From the NCBI GenBank assembly GCA_012729225.1, contig JAAYDO010000209.1:47755-111754 (forward strand): a DNA stretch of 64,000 bases. The letters run 5' to 3'. The DNA comes from Bacteroidales bacterium (GTDB taxonomy: Bacteria; Bacteroidota; Bacteroidia; Bacteroidales; Bacteroidaceae). Both the position numbers and the translations under genes were made by a program. The notes under the pieces were generated by a model. It worked only from the letters and a program-made list of their open reading frames with translations, was not told where the DNA came from and searched no databases. Below, piece after piece: positions 9,756-21,220 of the stretch; the first letter of the stretch is position 1, and every line of letters starts with the position of its first letter.

Positions 9756-11138
9756 TTATTGAAACAATCTGTCGAGTTTGCGGAGCATGTTGCTGGTGCA
9801 GAACACAACAATGCGGTCGCCCTCACGAAGTTGGGTCATGCCTTTCACGAGCATGGATTTGCCATCGCGCGACATGCCACCGATATTGACCCCTTCTGGG
9901 AATTTGATGTCCTTAATGAGTTTTCGGGTTACTTTTGCACCAGCCTTAACCACAATTTCTGCCACATCGGCATTGGCAATGGTAAGCATCTTCACATTAT
10001 CTACATCGCCCTCGAGGAGCATGCGGTAGATGTGGCTGGCAGCAATCATTTTCTTGTTGATGACAGTGCCAATGTCGAGGTCGTCTGCCATGTCGAAATA
10101 GTCAAGGTTCTCCACCTGGGCGATGGTCTTCTTGATGCCTCGACGTCGGGCCGCCACACAAGCCAAGATGTTCTGCTGGTCGTTGTTGGTCAGGGCGATG
10201 AGCGCCTCCATGCTGCCATACCCTTCATCGTTGAGCAAATCGACATCATAGCCCTCTCCTTCAAGAAGCATTGTTTTAGGTGCCACCAAGGACTGGAGCT
10301 GTTCGAGGCGTTGCAGGTCTGACTCTATAATCTTGACACTATCATGAATCTGTGCCAACTTCCAGCTTGCTCGAACTGAGAGTTTGCCACCACCTATCAT
10401 CACACTATTCTTCACAGAGGGGTATTCATCCTTTCCTGTGAGGTGGCGGATCTCCTCTATATTCTCTTTGGTTGTCATGAAAAACACCAAATCGTGAGGC
10501 AAAATCTTCTCATCACCACGAGGACTGATGGTGTCCCCATCACGCTTGATGGCTACCACATGGAAGTTGTGCCCATGCTCAAGACCTATCTCCTTGAGGG
10601 TGTGACCCACCAGAAGGTTGTTTTGATTGCATATTCCACGTTCGTAGATAGGATGAGTGTCATGCATTTTCACACTGAGCAGAAGAAGTTCGCCATTGTT
10701 GAACTCCCACATCTGGCGCACCCAACTGTATCGTGCACTGGCTGCAATGTCATCAGCCGCCAGGAGTTCGGGATAGATGAGCGACTCAATGCCCATTTTC
10801 TTGAAAAGTTCGGCATTCTCTGGCTTCATGTATTCGTAGTTGTCCACTCTCGCCACAGTCTTGCGAGCACCCAACTGTTTTGCCAACATGGCACAAGCAA
10901 TATTCTCACTCTCGTTGGGAGTAACTGCGATGAAGAGGTCGCACTTGCCTACCTCTGCATCCTTCAGTCCCTTGATTGAAGTGGGTTGGCGGAGCAGTGT
11001 CATGATGTCCAGTTCACTGGTCACCCTGATCAGGTTCTTCTCCTGCCCATCAATCAAGATAACATCCTGATTGTCGTTGGAGAGCAAACGAGCCAAATAT
11101 GTGCCTACTGCGCCAGCACCGGCAATGACTATTTTCAT
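9756..11138 (-). CDS. trkA: Trk system potassium transporter TrkA
   Basis: Tandem Rossmann/TrkA-N domains: [21 protein letters not shown] and [17 protein letters not shown]. Confidence 0.92.
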   Translation of the reverse strand: MKIVIAGAGAVGTYLARLLSNDNQDVILIDGQEKNLIRVTSELDIMTLLRQPTSIKGLKDAEVGKCDLFIAVTPNESENIACAMLAKQLGARKTVARVDNYEYMKPENAELFKKMGIESLIYPELLAADDIAASARYSWVRQMWEFNNGELLLLSVKMHDTHPIYERGICNQNNLLVGHTLKEIGLEHGHNFHVVAIKRDGDTISPRGDEKILPHDLVFFMTTKENIEEIRHLTGKDEYPSVKNSVMIGGGKLSVRASWKLAQIHDSVKIIESDLQRLEQLQSLVAPKTMLLEGEGYDVDLLNDEGYGSMEALIALTNNDQQNILACVAARRRGIKKTIAQVENLDYFDMADDLDIGTVINKKMIAASHIYRMLLEGDVDNVKMLTIANADVAEIVVKAGAKVTRKLIKDIKFPEGVNIGGMSRDGKSMLVKGMTQLREGDRIVVFCTSNMLRKLDRLFQ

Positions 11139-13051
11139 GACAAAACCTTTGCTATGCTTTCAGCATCCATCCCGCAGAGTTTGCGGAGTTCTGCCACCGT
11201 GCCATGAGGAACAAAACGGTCGCAGGGGATGCCTATGCGTTTAACATCTACTTCATATCCATTGTCGGAAAAGAACTCGAGCACAGCACTGCCCAGACCT
11301 CCAGAGATGACTCCGTCTTCCACCGTGACCACTCTCTTGAAGTTGCGCCCCACCTCATGAAGGAGGTCGGTGTCGAGCGGCTTGAGGAAGCGCATGTCAT
11401 AGTGAGCTATGCTGAGTGGCGACCCGGGATGCTCATTGAGCGAAGCCAGTTCAGCTATGGCGATGGCCTTCTGTGCCTCCACGCCGATAGGGCCCAATGT
11501 GAGCACGGCTGTATCTTTACCTTCCTTGAGTTTGCGCCCTTTCCCGACCGGTATCTCTTCCAATGGGCACTGCCACTCAATTGTGTTTCCACGACCACGA
11601 GGGTAGCGGATGACAAACACGCCCTTGCCTGGCAGTTGGGCTGTGTACATCAATCTGCGCAACTCTGGCTCATTCATAGGAGAAGAGATGGTCACATCAG
11701 GGATAGGGCGGAGAAAAGCAAGGTCGAAAGCGCCATGATGAGTTGGACCGTCTTCGCCCACAAGACCTGCACGATCCAGACAGAGCACCATGTTGAGACG
11801 CATGGTGGCTGCATCGTGGATGATATTGTCGTAGGCACGCTGCATGAATGATGAATAGATATTGCAGAAGGGAATCATGCCATCTTTGGCCATGCCACCC
11901 GAGAAGGTGACCGCATGCCCCTCGGCTATGCCCACATCAAACACACGGTTGGGCATGGCATTCATCATGATATTCATAGAGCAACCTGTAGGCATGGCTG
12001 GAGTGACTCCTACAATCTTGGGGTTCTGCTGCGCCAACTCAAGAAGTGTCTTTCCAAACACATCTTGGAACTTAGGTGGATGGGGCTTTTCATCATGGCT
12101 GACGATACGTTCACCCGTGTCGGGATCAAACTTGCCTGGAGCATGCCAAATGGTGGCATCTTCCTCTGCAGGCGCATAACCATACCCCTTGGTGGTATGG
12201 ATATGCAACAGTTTAGGCCCTTTCATTTCTTTGACCACCTGAAGGATACGCACCAATTCAACCACATCATTTCCTCCTGCAGGACCAAAATAGCGAATAT
12301 CCATGCCCTCGAAGATATTCTTCTGGCGAGTGAGAACCGACTTCACGCTGTTGTTGAAGCGAATGATGCCCTTACGGCGCTTCTCGTTGAGCACACCCCA
12401 GTCAAAGAGTTTCTTTGAGAGTTTATATCGGATGTTGTTATAGGTCGTGTTCGTAGTGAGGTTGAGCAGATATTGCCTCATGCCTCCCACACTGCAATCA
12501 ATGGACATATTGTTGTCGTTCAAGACAATCAGCATATCGTTGGGTGTGCTTGCGGTATTGTTGATACCCTCAAAGGCCAATCCCCCGCTCATCGCTCCAT
12601 CACCAATCACTGCCACCACCTTCCTATTCTCCTTCTTCAGTTTTGCCGTCACAGCCATGCCGAGAGCAGCAGAAATGGAGTTGCTGGCATGCCCGCAACA
12701 GAAGGTGTCGTATTCGCTCTCGAAAGGATGGGGAAAAGGTTTCAACCCATTCAACTTGCGGTTGGTGCAGAATTGGTCACGCCTACCAGTGAGAATCTTA
12801 TGTCCATATGCCTGATGACCCACATCCCACACAATGCGGTCGTAAGGTGTATTAAAAACGTAGTGCAAGGCAACAGTGAGCTCCACTACCCCAAGGCTTG
12901 ACGCCAAGTGACCAGGATTATTTGCCAGTTCCTCAATAATATCGCGTCTGAGTTCATCACACACTTGTGGCAATTCCTCCACCTTCAATTTGCGTAGGTC
13001 AGCAGGATCATCTATTTTCGTTAAATATTTATATTCGCTACTGTCTCCCAT
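11135..13051 (-). CDS. dxs: 1-deoxy-D-xylulose-5-phosphate synthase
   Basis: Thiamine-dependent synthase motifs: [54 protein letters not shown]. Its stop overlaps the trkA start. Confidence 0.95.
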   Translation of the reverse strand: MGDSSEYKYLTKIDDPADLRKLKVEELPQVCDELRRDIIEELANNPGHLASSLGVVELTVALHYVFNTPYDRIVWDVGHQAYGHKILTGRRDQFCTNRKLNGLKPFPHPFESEYDTFCCGHASNSISAALGMAVTAKLKKENRKVVAVIGDGAMSGGLAFEGINNTASTPNDMLIVLNDNNMSIDCSVGGMRQYLLNLTTNTTYNNIRYKLSKKLFDWGVLNEKRRKGIIRFNNSVKSVLTRQKNIFEGMDIRYFGPAGGNDVVELVRILQVVKEMKGPKLLHIHTTKGYGYAPAEEDATIWHAPGKFDPDTGERIVSHDEKPHPPKFQDVFGKTLLELAQQNPKIVGVTPAMPTGCSMNIMMNAMPNRVFDVGIAEGHAVTFSGGMAKDGMIPFCNIYSSFMQRAYDNIIHDAATMRLNMVLCLDRAGLVGEDGPTHHGAFDLAFLRPIPDVTISSPMNEPELRRLMYTAQLPGKGVFVIRYPRGRGNTIEWQCPLEEIPVGKGRKLKEGKDTAVLTLGPIGVEAQKAIAIAELASLNEHPGSPLSIAHYDMRFLKPLDTDLLHEVGRNFKRVVTVEDGVISGGLGSAVLEFFSDNGYEVDVKRIGIPCDRFVPHGTVAELRKLCGMDAESIAKVLS

Positions 13052-13072
13052 ATTTTAATTATAAAAACATTG

Positions 13073-13080
13073 CAAAGGTA
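13073..13080 (-). promoter_or_regulatory. -7 box (TACCTTTG on minus) for dxs
   Basis: CAAAGGTA about 22 nt upstream of the dxs start codon. Confidence 0.55.
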
Positions 13081-13182
13081 CGATTATGCAAGTGAAAAAA
13101 CAAATTTATTTGAGTTTTTCCGAACGTGAGCACCCTTGGGGAAAGTTCAGCGGTATGATTAAGCGAGCGAGAAGTCCTATTC

Positions 13183-13197
13183 AACGTGAGTTCGACG
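13183..13197. repeat. Solo IS-end-like sequence AACGTGAGTTCGACG
   Basis: Identical 15-mer lies upstream of the IS982-like transposase at 63802-63816. Confidence 0.5.
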
Positions 13198-13224
13198 AAT
13201 CCAGAAGAAGAACAGGTGATTTCG

Positions 13225-13435
13225 ATTGACATGGCAAAGGCAAGGAGTATTTTTGTCCTCATCATCAAAAAGAAAGATAACTTGGCGGTCGCTTTCTTCC
13301 ACCAGAATGTCTCAATTGTCTCAGTCTCGCCCCTTCTGATACGCATGTTTCTCAAATACCCAATTCAGATTTTCACTTTTTCGCCTCTTGTGCCACAGTG
13401 CGCATCTGGGGATTTTGATTGAGACAAGTGAGACA
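13225..13435 (+). repeat. Dispersed composite repeat X+Y, intact copy
   Basis: X (ATTGACATGGCAAAGGCAAGGAGTATTTTTG...) matches 51578-51730; Y (CCTCTTGTGCCACAGTGCGCATCTGGGG...GAGACAAGTGAGACA, 13384-13435) matches 52741-52793. Confidence 0.7.
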
Positions 13436-13475
13436 ATACGCCACTTTCGATACACCCTCCCCATGCTTCCACAAG

Positions 13476-13519
13476 CCTTCGAGATGCCTTCGAGATGCCT
13501 TCGAGATGATTTCGAGATA
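13476..13519 (+). repeat. 11-bp tandem array (CCTTCGAGATG x3 plus a degenerate unit)
   Basis: Directly visible; preceded by CCCTCCCCATGCTTCCACAAG, which is shared with the 38.4-kb copy. Confidence 0.85.
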
Positions 13520-13843
13520 ATTAATGTGAGCTGGGCAGATTCAATCTGTCACTTCCACATCCTTCACATCCTTATGAGCATGACAACACAAACGAGCATG
13601 CGAGAAATGACGAAAAGACCTTTGCCTTCCCACGTTTTTCCACAAAAGGAAGACCAACCATACATATACAAACGACACACTTAAGATTTTCAGGGACTAA
13701 AAACTCATTGCGTCAGCCAATCATCATCTTTTATTTCTGCAAGAAAAGGACAATTCTACTACTGTTTTATCCTATACGTTTTTATTTTTATTCAATAACG
13801 GATATTTTAGTTAATTTCTGTTGGTGGATACAACAAAACAACA

Positions 13844-13851
13844 TATCTTTG
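13844..13851 (+). promoter_or_regulatory. -7 box TATCTTTG for the OMP gene
   Basis: TATCTTTG about 90 nt upstream of the ORF at 13941. Confidence 0.6.
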
Positions 13852-13940
13852 CAACATCACTCAACAAGAGGGGATTCCGAAAACCTCTGAGCGACATTAT
13901 TAAAAGAGTAGGAAAAAACTAATTGTAAAATGAGAAAATT

Positions 13941-14492
13941 ATGAAAAAATTGATTCTTGCTGCTCTCGTAGCGATTGTTTCTGTTTCAGCTAACGCTCAG
14001 TACTGGGTTGGTGGTGAAGTAGGCTTCAGCGCTGGTAAGACCACAGTCAATGGTAACAAGATTAACAGCGATGCCACATTTAAGTTCCTTCCACAGGTTG
14101 GTTATCAGCTCAACGACAAGTTCGATGTTGCTTTGACTATCGGTATGGCACACTACAATGATGATGGCATATCAGACACTAACATGAACTCATTTATCTT
14201 GAACCCATACCTCCGTTACAAGTTCGCAAGCGCTGGTAACTTCACTTTCTTTGTGGACGGCGGTTTCACATACCAGTACACTCACACCAGTGGCGTGAAA
14301 GACAACCTCAACCAGTGGGAAATCGGCATCAAGCCAGGCTTCTCTTACGCTCTCAACGACAAGGTTAGCCTTGTTGCTCACGTAGGTGACCTCTCTTACC
14401 AGTTTGGCAAGCAGGGTGACGTTAAGACCAACCGTTTCAACATGGGTGTAGATGGTACTAATCTCTCTATCGGTGCTTACGTAAACTTCTAA
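13941..14492 (+). CDS. Outer-membrane beta-barrel protein
   Basis: Signal peptide MKKLILAALVAIVSVSANAQ, amphipathic strands, terminal aromatic residue (YVNF). Confidence 0.85.
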   Translation: MKKLILAALVAIVSVSANAQYWVGGEVGFSAGKTTVNGNKINSDATFKFLPQVGYQLNDKFDVALTIGMAHYNDDGISDTNMNSFILNPYLRYKFASAGNFTFFVDGGFTYQYTHTSGVKDNLNQWEIGIKPGFSYALNDKVSLVAHVGDLSYQFGKQGDVKTNRFNMGVDGTNLSIGAYVNF

Positions 14493-14519
14493 TAGAAGAC
14501 ATAAAAAAAATAAACACAT

Positions 14520-14557
14520 GAAAGGGGTGGCAATCTGTTTGCCACCCCTTTCCTTTT
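14520..14557 (+). terminator. Strong terminator after the OMP gene
   Basis: GAAAGGGGTGGCA-ATCTGTT-TGCCACCCCTTTC followed by CTTTTTG. Confidence 0.88.
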
Positions 14558-14598
14558 TGTCTTTTTACAACGAAAGAAGCGTATTGTTCCCTACATCT

Positions 14599-16392
14599 TT
14601 AATAGTATATTTCCAATTTGCCCACATGAGGAGCAAGTTTTTCAAGATTGGGCAACTGCATGTAGTCGCCATAGATGTGGCGAAGATGTGCATCCGCATT
14701 GCCTGGGACAGGAAACCCATGTCCCTCAAACGAATGGGTGGAAAGAGGGAAAATCTCATCCCTGAAACGTGGATTATGATAAGGAATGCCCATTCCACTG
14801 GTGATTACACCACAAGGGATGAACCTGCAAACGAATCGCAGGAAAGGGAAGACCAACTTACGGTTGAAGTTGAAGATGCAACGCACCTGAGGCATGCTTT
14901 TCGCATCGTCAGTGCTGGTTCGCCACACCTTATACATGTGACCCACGGTCTTCTCTGTCAGCCGATGCAATGCTATAGGATGTCGCTCCATTGGGAAAAT
15001 GTCTATGTAAACTCCCTTCTCTTTCCAAAGACGATCATAACCCGTGTTCTCCTCCATACGAGAACGGCGATCACGAATCTTTGCATAGAAAAAGAAATAA
15101 TCCGGGTCGGTCTCATGATTCTGCAATGCCAGCCAATCAGGCAATTCTCTCGGCAACACCTTCATCAGGTGAAGATAATCTTCACGCATCATCTCTATAT
15201 CAAGGTCATCATCCCAAGGAATAAAGCCATCATGGCGCAAAGCACCAATAAGCGTTCCACTACTGAGCCAATAAGGTATCTGGTGCTTCTGGCAGATGCG
15301 ATCCACCTCCAGAAGAATATCCAACATGCGAAGTTGCATCCGACGAAGCGGAGAACCATCAGGATTGAAACGCTTGCGGAGCGACTGGTGCAGGAGACAA
15401 CGGTTGCCCCACTCCATCACCTTTTTCATCACAGGAGTATCCACTCCCTGCTTCTGCGCTAATCGACACACAAGTTCCAATCCATAAGGGAAATCCTCTG
15501 TGAAATATCTGCTGCCAAAATCTGGAACAAAGCCGCCTTCCACCTCTTTCATAGGAGATGCGATGCCTTGAAATGCTTTGATAGATTGCAACTTCTGCGT
15601 GAGTGAGGCCACGTCATGACTTTCATAATAATCAAGAATGGCGGGGATGCTGCCAGAAGTGACCGGAAGAGTGGAAAGAAGATTCTGAAACTCCTTGTCC
15701 ATAGCAATAAGATTCTCAGAAGCCTCATCTGTCCATTGCTCATAGAAAAGGCTCTGTTCAGGATAGATCTGTCCAGGCTTCCAATCTTTCCACAAACTAT
15801 ACAAACGGGCAGGATGCAAGAGCGGATTGCTATTGGTGAGGCTCGCTTCATAGTAACTGCCAAGCAGATGAACAGGTGCATGAAAAAGCATCTCTATTGT
15901 TTGCCGAAGCGTTTCCTTGTCTTCAATCTGTTCCACAGCAATATTTAGCGAAGATTTATAGCCCAAAAGAGAAGCCGAACGACCGTATTCTGTCACTCGG
16001 GATATAAAAGGAACACGCTGAAAGCCAAAGAGAGGAGTTTCACTCGAAAGCACCTCGAAAGCTTCTTGAAAGAAACCCGTACTGCACACAATGCTTCCTA
16101 CTGCCACATGAGGCTTCAGGAACGGCTTGACATGCTCCAATTCCTCTCTAATGGAAAATCCAGGAAGACACAAGAGAACGATGTCTGCATCTGCCACAAC
16201 ATCTTCAGGCTGAGCAGAGATGCGAGCAATGTTGCCTTGAAGTACCTCCCCCTCAGGAGTGGCAATGCCAAGCTGCTGACTCCAACGCTCAGGCTGACGA
16301 GTGAGAAGACTCACCTCACAATCACCTTTAGCAGCCAGAAAGCCCGTGACCACATGACCTAAGTTCCCTCCTCCACAAATACAGACTTTCAT
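14599..16392 (-). CDS. Fusion: NAD-dependent opine/octopine-dehydrogenase-like domain plus C-terminal LicD-type nucleotidyl/phospho-transferase domain
   Basis: N-term MKVCICGGGNLGHVVTGFLAAKG Rossmann motif; C-term WLSSGTLIGALRHDGFIPWDDDLDIEMMREDY LicD signature. Confidence 0.82.
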   Translation of the reverse strand: MKVCICGGGNLGHVVTGFLAAKGDCEVSLLTRQPERWSQQLGIATPEGEVLQGNIARISAQPEDVVADADIVLLCLPGFSIREELEHVKPFLKPHVAVGSIVCSTGFFQEAFEVLSSETPLFGFQRVPFISRVTEYGRSASLLGYKSSLNIAVEQIEDKETLRQTIEMLFHAPVHLLGSYYEASLTNSNPLLHPARLYSLWKDWKPGQIYPEQSLFYEQWTDEASENLIAMDKEFQNLLSTLPVTSGSIPAILDYYESHDVASLTQKLQSIKAFQGIASPMKEVEGGFVPDFGSRYFTEDFPYGLELVCRLAQKQGVDTPVMKKVMEWGNRCLLHQSLRKRFNPDGSPLRRMQLRMLDILLEVDRICQKHQIPYWLSSGTLIGALRHDGFIPWDDDLDIEMMREDYLHLMKVLPRELPDWLALQNHETDPDYFFFYAKIRDRRSRMEENTGYDRLWKEKGVYIDIFPMERHPIALHRLTEKTVGHMYKVWRTSTDDAKSMPQVRCIFNFNRKLVFPFLRFVCRFIPCGVITSGMGIPYHNPRFRDEIFPLSTHSFEGHGFPVPGNADAHLRHIYGDYMQLPNLEKLAPHVGKLEIYY

Positions 16393-18206
16393 CGGTCAAG
16401 TTCCTTTAAAGCTACAATCAACTGGTCATTATCTTTCTGGTCACGCACAGAGACACGCACATAATTCTTTCCCTCCAAGAATGTCTTAGAGTTACAATCC
16501 TTGATGATGATATTGTACTGAGCCAAAAGGATCTTGGTGAGTTCAGCAGAAGTGTATTTTTCTGTCAGTTCCAAACAGAAATAGTTGGCTTGGGTAGGAA
16601 TGACATGCAAGAAGGAAATCTGCTTGAGCAAATTCTCAAATCGCCTACGCTCGGCAATAAACTGATGGCAAGCCTTCTTGTAGTCCTTCTCATATTTACC
16701 AAATATCTGCATATAAAACTCGGCAAAGGAATTGATGTTCCAGATGGAAATATCCTTACGGATGAACTTGATCATATCCACATCTGCCGTAGCCAAAACA
16801 CCCAAGCGCAGTCCTGGTACACCATAGGATTTTGAGATACTCTTCATCACAATGAGATGTGGATTGGCTTCCAAAGTCTCATTGACAAGAAGCGTGTTGT
16901 GCTCAAAGCCGTCGCTAAAGTCCACAAACGACTCATCTACAATCAAGTTGATATTCATCTGGGCAGTCCATTCCAACAATCTCTTCAACCCCTCCATCGG
17001 AATGAAATTGCCTGATGGATTATCTGGATTGATGAGCAGGAGATTCTTGATGTCACGATCCGCAAAGAAGTCCATCAAATCCCTCTCATCATATTTCAAG
17101 TCTTCACGAACAGGGAAGAACGACACCACATTTTCTTTCTTCAAGCGATGAGGATACTCTTCAAATGTAGGATAAACCACACCAATCTTTCCCTCCATTC
17201 GCTCCATAAGGCTCTTGATAAGTTCAGCCGCACCATTCCCCACCACTACATAGTCCTGCCTCAATCCGAAATACTTGCCAGCCAAAAGCGAATTGACATA
17301 CATGCCAGAAGGATATTCAGTGAGCAAATCATCGAAACTCGAACGAAGTTCGTCCTTCATGCGTCGAGTAGGGAAATAAGGATTGACCAAGTAGCAATAA
17401 TCCAGCATCTTAGGGAATCGCCAGTGCCCGCCATAACGATAGTTGAAGCGACGAATCATCTCATCGTCCTCAGCAAAGATCGTCTCTGCAATGTCAAGAT
17501 CCTGCACATCATCAATCTCATACCATTTCTCGTCACCTATAGGCAAAGCCTTGAGGTCGGCAGAATCGAGAATTGTGAGAACACGTAACACCTGTTCGTA
17601 GTATTCGTTATTCCCCAAAGCATGGCAGTAGGCATCAAGGAAAGGCACATATTTATTCATACAGAACTCACGAGAGAACTTGTAGATATTGACCGTCTTA
17701 TAGTATTTGTCCACATCCTCATAGCGAAAAGCCTGTTTAGGCACAAAATTGATGATGTTGTTCTCCCTATCCAGACATACCATCGTGCCATCCATCCATG
17801 TCTCATACTTAGCCACAAGAGCCAAATTGGGAGAAGGATTCTCCACAAGCATAGGGAAGAGATTATCGCTAAAGATAAGGTCGCTCTCTATCAAGAGCGT
17901 GTCATCCTCCAGCATCTTGTCCTTCACAAGAGAGAGGGAATAAATGTTGTTGGTCCTATCATAGATAGGATTATTGACATATTCAATCAGGAGTGAATCC
18001 TCATAACGATTGCCAATATGATCAATGAGCTTTTGACCTTCATACCCCACCACAATAACAACACGGCGCAGAGAGAGACGAGAAAGCTGGCCGAGAAGCC
18101 TGTCAATCAACTTCACACCATTCACCTCAACCATACACTTGGTGTTGTCCTTGGTCAGACACCCCAATCGGCGACCCATTCCAGCTGCTAAAATTATTGC
18201 TTGCAT
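16389..18206 (-). CDS. Fusion: N-terminal sugar/choline-type nucleotidyltransferase plus C-terminal class I/II PLP aminotransferase (HisC/CobD-like)
   Basis: MQAIILAAGMGRRLGCLTKDNTKCMVEVNG NTase motif; LLINPDNPSGNFI and MKSISKSYGVPGLRLGVL PLP-enzyme motifs. ATGA overlap with the downstream gene. Confidence 0.85.
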   Translation of the reverse strand: MQAIILAAGMGRRLGCLTKDNTKCMVEVNGVKLIDRLLGQLSRLSLRRVVIVVGYEGQKLIDHIGNRYEDSLLIEYVNNPIYDRTNNIYSLSLVKDKMLEDDTLLIESDLIFSDNLFPMLVENPSPNLALVAKYETWMDGTMVCLDRENNIINFVPKQAFRYEDVDKYYKTVNIYKFSREFCMNKYVPFLDAYCHALGNNEYYEQVLRVLTILDSADLKALPIGDEKWYEIDDVQDLDIAETIFAEDDEMIRRFNYRYGGHWRFPKMLDYCYLVNPYFPTRRMKDELRSSFDDLLTEYPSGMYVNSLLAGKYFGLRQDYVVVGNGAAELIKSLMERMEGKIGVVYPTFEEYPHRLKKENVVSFFPVREDLKYDERDLMDFFADRDIKNLLLINPDNPSGNFIPMEGLKRLLEWTAQMNINLIVDESFVDFSDGFEHNTLLVNETLEANPHLIVMKSISKSYGVPGLRLGVLATADVDMIKFIRKDISIWNINSFAEFYMQIFGKYEKDYKKACHQFIAERRRFENLLKQISFLHVIPTQANYFCLELTEKYTSAELTKILLAQYNIIIKDCNSKTFLEGKNYVRVSVRDQKDNDQLIVALKELDR

Positions 18207-18328
18207 AAGAATACCACACTATATTTAAAGTGCCACAAAGTTAGACATTTTAATTGAGAAATACGGTCTGAGCATTGAGAATATGCGAATAATGCCATAA
18301 TCGTCACGCCTAATTCCCAATAATTCAC

Positions 18329-18336
18329 TAACTTTG
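18329..18336 (+). promoter_or_regulatory. -7 box TAACTTTG for metG
   Basis: TAACTTTGCAG about 28 nt upstream of ATG at 18364. Confidence 0.6.
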
Positions 18337-18363
18337 CAGTCAAACAGCAACAATAAAAAGAAC

Positions 18364-20430
18364 ATGGAACAGAAAAACTTTAAGAGAACCACTGTGACAG
18401 CAGCACTGCCTTACGCCAACGGACCAGTCCACATTGGTCACTTGGCAGGTGTGTATGTGCCAGCCGACATCTACGCCAGATATTTGAGACTGAAAGGAAG
18501 AGAAGTGATGTTTGTGTGTGGAAGCGACGAACATGGCGTGCCTGTGACCATCCGAGCAAAGAAGGAAGGATGTACGGTACAGGATGTGGTGGACCGCTAT
18601 CACAGCATCATCAAGAAGTCTTTTGCCGACTTTGGCATTAGTTTCGACATCTTCTCTCGCACGACCAGCAAGACCCATCATCAGTTTGCATCTGATTTCT
18701 TCAAGAAACTCTATGAAGAGGAAAAGTTTGTGGAGATTACCTCTGAGCAGTTCTACGATGAGGAGACCAAGCAGTTCCTTACCGACCGCAACATCAAGGG
18801 TGAATGTCCTCGCTGTCACTCAGAGGGGGCTTATGGCGATCAGTGTGAGAAGTGTGGTGCGACCCTTTCTCCTGAAGAACTCATCAATCCAGTAAATGCT
18901 ATCAACGGAAATCCGCTCGTGAAGAAGAACACCACACACTGGTATCTGCCTCTTGACAAATATCAGCCATGGCTGGAAAAGTGGATTCTGGAGGAACATA
19001 CAGAATGGAGAAGCAACGTGTATGGACAGTGCAAGAGTTGGCTGGATGGTGGCTTGAAGCCTCGTGCTGTGACACGTGATTTGGACTGGGGCATTCCTGT
19101 ACCGGTGGAAGGTGCCGAAGGCAAGGTACTCTATGTGTGGTTCGACGCTCCCATTGGCTATATATCAAACACGAAGGAACTCTGTGAGAACGAACCTGAG
19201 AAATGGGGCACTTGGCAGAAATGGTGGCAAGATGAAGACACACGCCTCATCCACTTTATTGGAAAGGACAACATCGTTTTCCACTGCATCGTGTTCCCTT
19301 CCATGCTGAAAGCACATGGTGACTACATCCTTCCCGACAATGTGCCATCCAATGAGTTTCTCAACTTGGAAGGCAACAAGATTTCCACTTCAAAGAACTA
19401 TGCCGTTTGGCTCAATGAATACTTGGAGGAACTTCCAAACCGCCAAGACGAACTTCGCTATGTGCTGACAGCCAATGCTCCCGAAACCAAGGACAACGAC
19501 TTCACATGGGCAGACTTCCAGGCTCGTTGCAACAATGAACTCGTGGCTGTATATGGTAACTTCGTGAACCGTGCCCTACAACTCACTCAGAAATATTATG
19601 ATGGCGTAGTGCCTGCATGTGGCGAACTGACAGAAGGCGACAAAGCAACACTGGCAGAGTTTGCCACTGTGAAGGGCAGGGTTGAATCGCTCATTGAGGG
19701 TTTCAAATTCCGTGAGGCTCAGAAAGAAGCCATGAACTTGGCTCGTATTGGCAATAAATACATTGCCGACGAAGAGCCTTGGAAGGTCGTCAAGACCGAC
19801 CCCGAGCGTGTGAAGACCATCATCAACATCTCATTGCAACTGACTGCCAACCTGGCAATTGCCTTTGAGCCTTTCCTTCCATTCTCTTCTGCCAAACTCC
19901 GTGAAATGATTGGCATGGACGAATTGAACTGGGAAGAACTTGGCAACACGAACCTACTCCCTACGGGCAAGCAGTTGAACAGCCCAAACCTCCTCTTCTC
20001 TAAGATAGAGGATGACACCATCAAGTTCCAGATGGACAAGCTTGAAGCCACAATGAAGGCTAATGCAGAATCTAACGCAGAGGTGGCTCCCGTGAAAGAG
20101 ACCGTTTCATTTGACGACTTCACCAAACTGGACATCCGTGTGGCTACCGTGCTGAATTGCGAGCGCGTGCCTAAGATGAAGAAACTCCTCAAGTTCCACC
20201 TGGACGATGGCACACCAAAGGGACGAATCATCGTGAGTGGTATTGCCCAGTGGTATGAACCAGAGCAACTGGTGGGCAAGCAAGTTCTCTTCATTGCCAA
20301 CTTAGCACCTCGTGAGTTCAAGAACGGACTCGTGAGCGAAGGCATGATTCTCTCCGCTGAAAACTGGGATGGCAACATCAGTGTAACCACCGTTGAGAAA
20401 CCAGTCAAGGGAGGAAGTCAAGTGGGATAG
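18364..20430 (+). CDS. metG: Methionyl-tRNA synthetase with C-terminal tRNA-binding domain
   Basis: [25 protein letters not shown], zinc Cys motifs, [13 protein letters not shown] (KMSKS-like), C-terminal [16 protein letters not shown] domain. Start trimmed from 18334 on promoter position. Confidence 0.95.
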   Translation: MEQKNFKRTTVTAALPYANGPVHIGHLAGVYVPADIYARYLRLKGREVMFVCGSDEHGVPVTIRAKKEGCTVQDVVDRYHSIIKKSFADFGISFDIFSRTTSKTHHQFASDFFKKLYEEEKFVEITSEQFYDEETKQFLTDRNIKGECPRCHSEGAYGDQCEKCGATLSPEELINPVNAINGNPLVKKNTTHWYLPLDKYQPWLEKWILEEHTEWRSNVYGQCKSWLDGGLKPRAVTRDLDWGIPVPVEGAEGKVLYVWFDAPIGYISNTKELCENEPEKWGTWQKWWQDEDTRLIHFIGKDNIVFHCIVFPSMLKAHGDYILPDNVPSNEFLNLEGNKISTSKNYAVWLNEYLEELPNRQDELRYVLTANAPETKDNDFTWADFQARCNNELVAVYGNFVNRALQLTQKYYDGVVPACGELTEGDKATLAEFATVKGRVESLIEGFKFREAQKEAMNLARIGNKYIADEEPWKVVKTDPERVKTIINISLQLTANLAIAFEPFLPFSSAKLREMIGMDELNWEELGNTNLLPTGKQLNSPNLLFSKIEDDTIKFQMDKLEATMKANAESNAEVAPVKETVSFDDFTKLDIRVATVLNCERVPKMKKLLKFHLDDGTPKGRIIVSGIAQWYEPEQLVGKQVLFIANLAPREFKNGLVSEGMILSAENWDGNISVTTVEKPVKGGSQVG

Positions 20431-20437
20431 AAACTCT

Positions 20438-21220
20438 ATGTCATTAAGATTCAAGATTAACGAAAAATATGTGGCAATGTCGGAGGTGAGCGACTTCATT
20501 GCTCACCTCTCGGCATTGTTTGATTCTCAGGGCAAGGAAATCTTCACCAACAAACGCAACGTGCTAAAGGAATTTGTGGTGAAAAAAGGCGACTCTGTGC
20601 TGGAGCGTGTAGTGGTCAAGCGATACAAAGCACGCAATATCTTCCAGACATTGGCATACAGCACCGTTTTCTCTTCAAAAGCCAAACGTGCATTTGAGAA
20701 CGGCATGATGCTCCTGCAATGCGGTCTCTCCACCCCCGAACCAATTGCCTATGCGGAAGAGAGAGAGGGAGGAGTACTGAAATACGGCTATTACCTGACC
20801 ACTTTTACCGATGCAGTATCTGTGAGGACTGAGTTGGAAGAGAAGTTCAATCATGAGATGGCAAAATCCTTTGCACAGTTCATAGCCAAACTACACGACC
20901 ACGGACTGGTGCATCACGACCTCAACTTTGGCAACGTGCTCTATCAGCCCAAAGCCGACGGAAGTTATGAAATCTCCGTGATTGACATTAACCGAATGAC
21001 CCACAAGACCTCAAAGCAACTCACGCTAACAGATGCGAAGGATGACTTTGTGAGGTGGACAGACAGACTGGACCTAATTAAATATGTGAGCGAAGAGTAT
21101 GCAAAGGCAAGAGGACTGGATGTGGAGAAGACCATACAAGAGGTGATGAGACTGAAAGCCATACATAACCGCAACTGGCATCGCAGAAAAGGTTTTACCA
21201 ATAAATTTAAGAAAAGATGA
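20438..21220 (+). CDS. WaaP/Kdo-kinase-like lipopolysaccharide kinase family protein
   Basis: Kinase-like HDHGLVHHDLNFGNVLYQP and ISVIDINRM motifs. Start moved from 20393, which overlaps metG. Confidence 0.75.
   Translation: MSLRFKINEKYVAMSEVSDFIAHLSALFDSQGKEIFTNKRNVLKEFVVKKGDSVLERVVVKRYKARNIFQTLAYSTVFSSKAKRAFENGMMLLQCGLSTPEPIAYAEEREGGVLKYGYYLTTFTDAVSVRTELEEKFNHEMAKSFAQFIAKLHDHGLVHHDLNFGNVLYQPKADGSYEISVIDINRMTHKTSKQLTLTDAKDDFVRWTDRLDLIKYVSEEYAKARGLDVEKTIQEVMRLKAIHNRNWHRRKGFTNKFKKR

Noticed and set aside
16037-16070. 11-bp spaced CTCGAAAG motifs inside the dehydrogenase-LicD gene
   Set aside because: Only loosely like the CCTTCGAGATG family and encodes ordinary conserved-looking sequence (FQEAFEVLSSE); probably coincidence.
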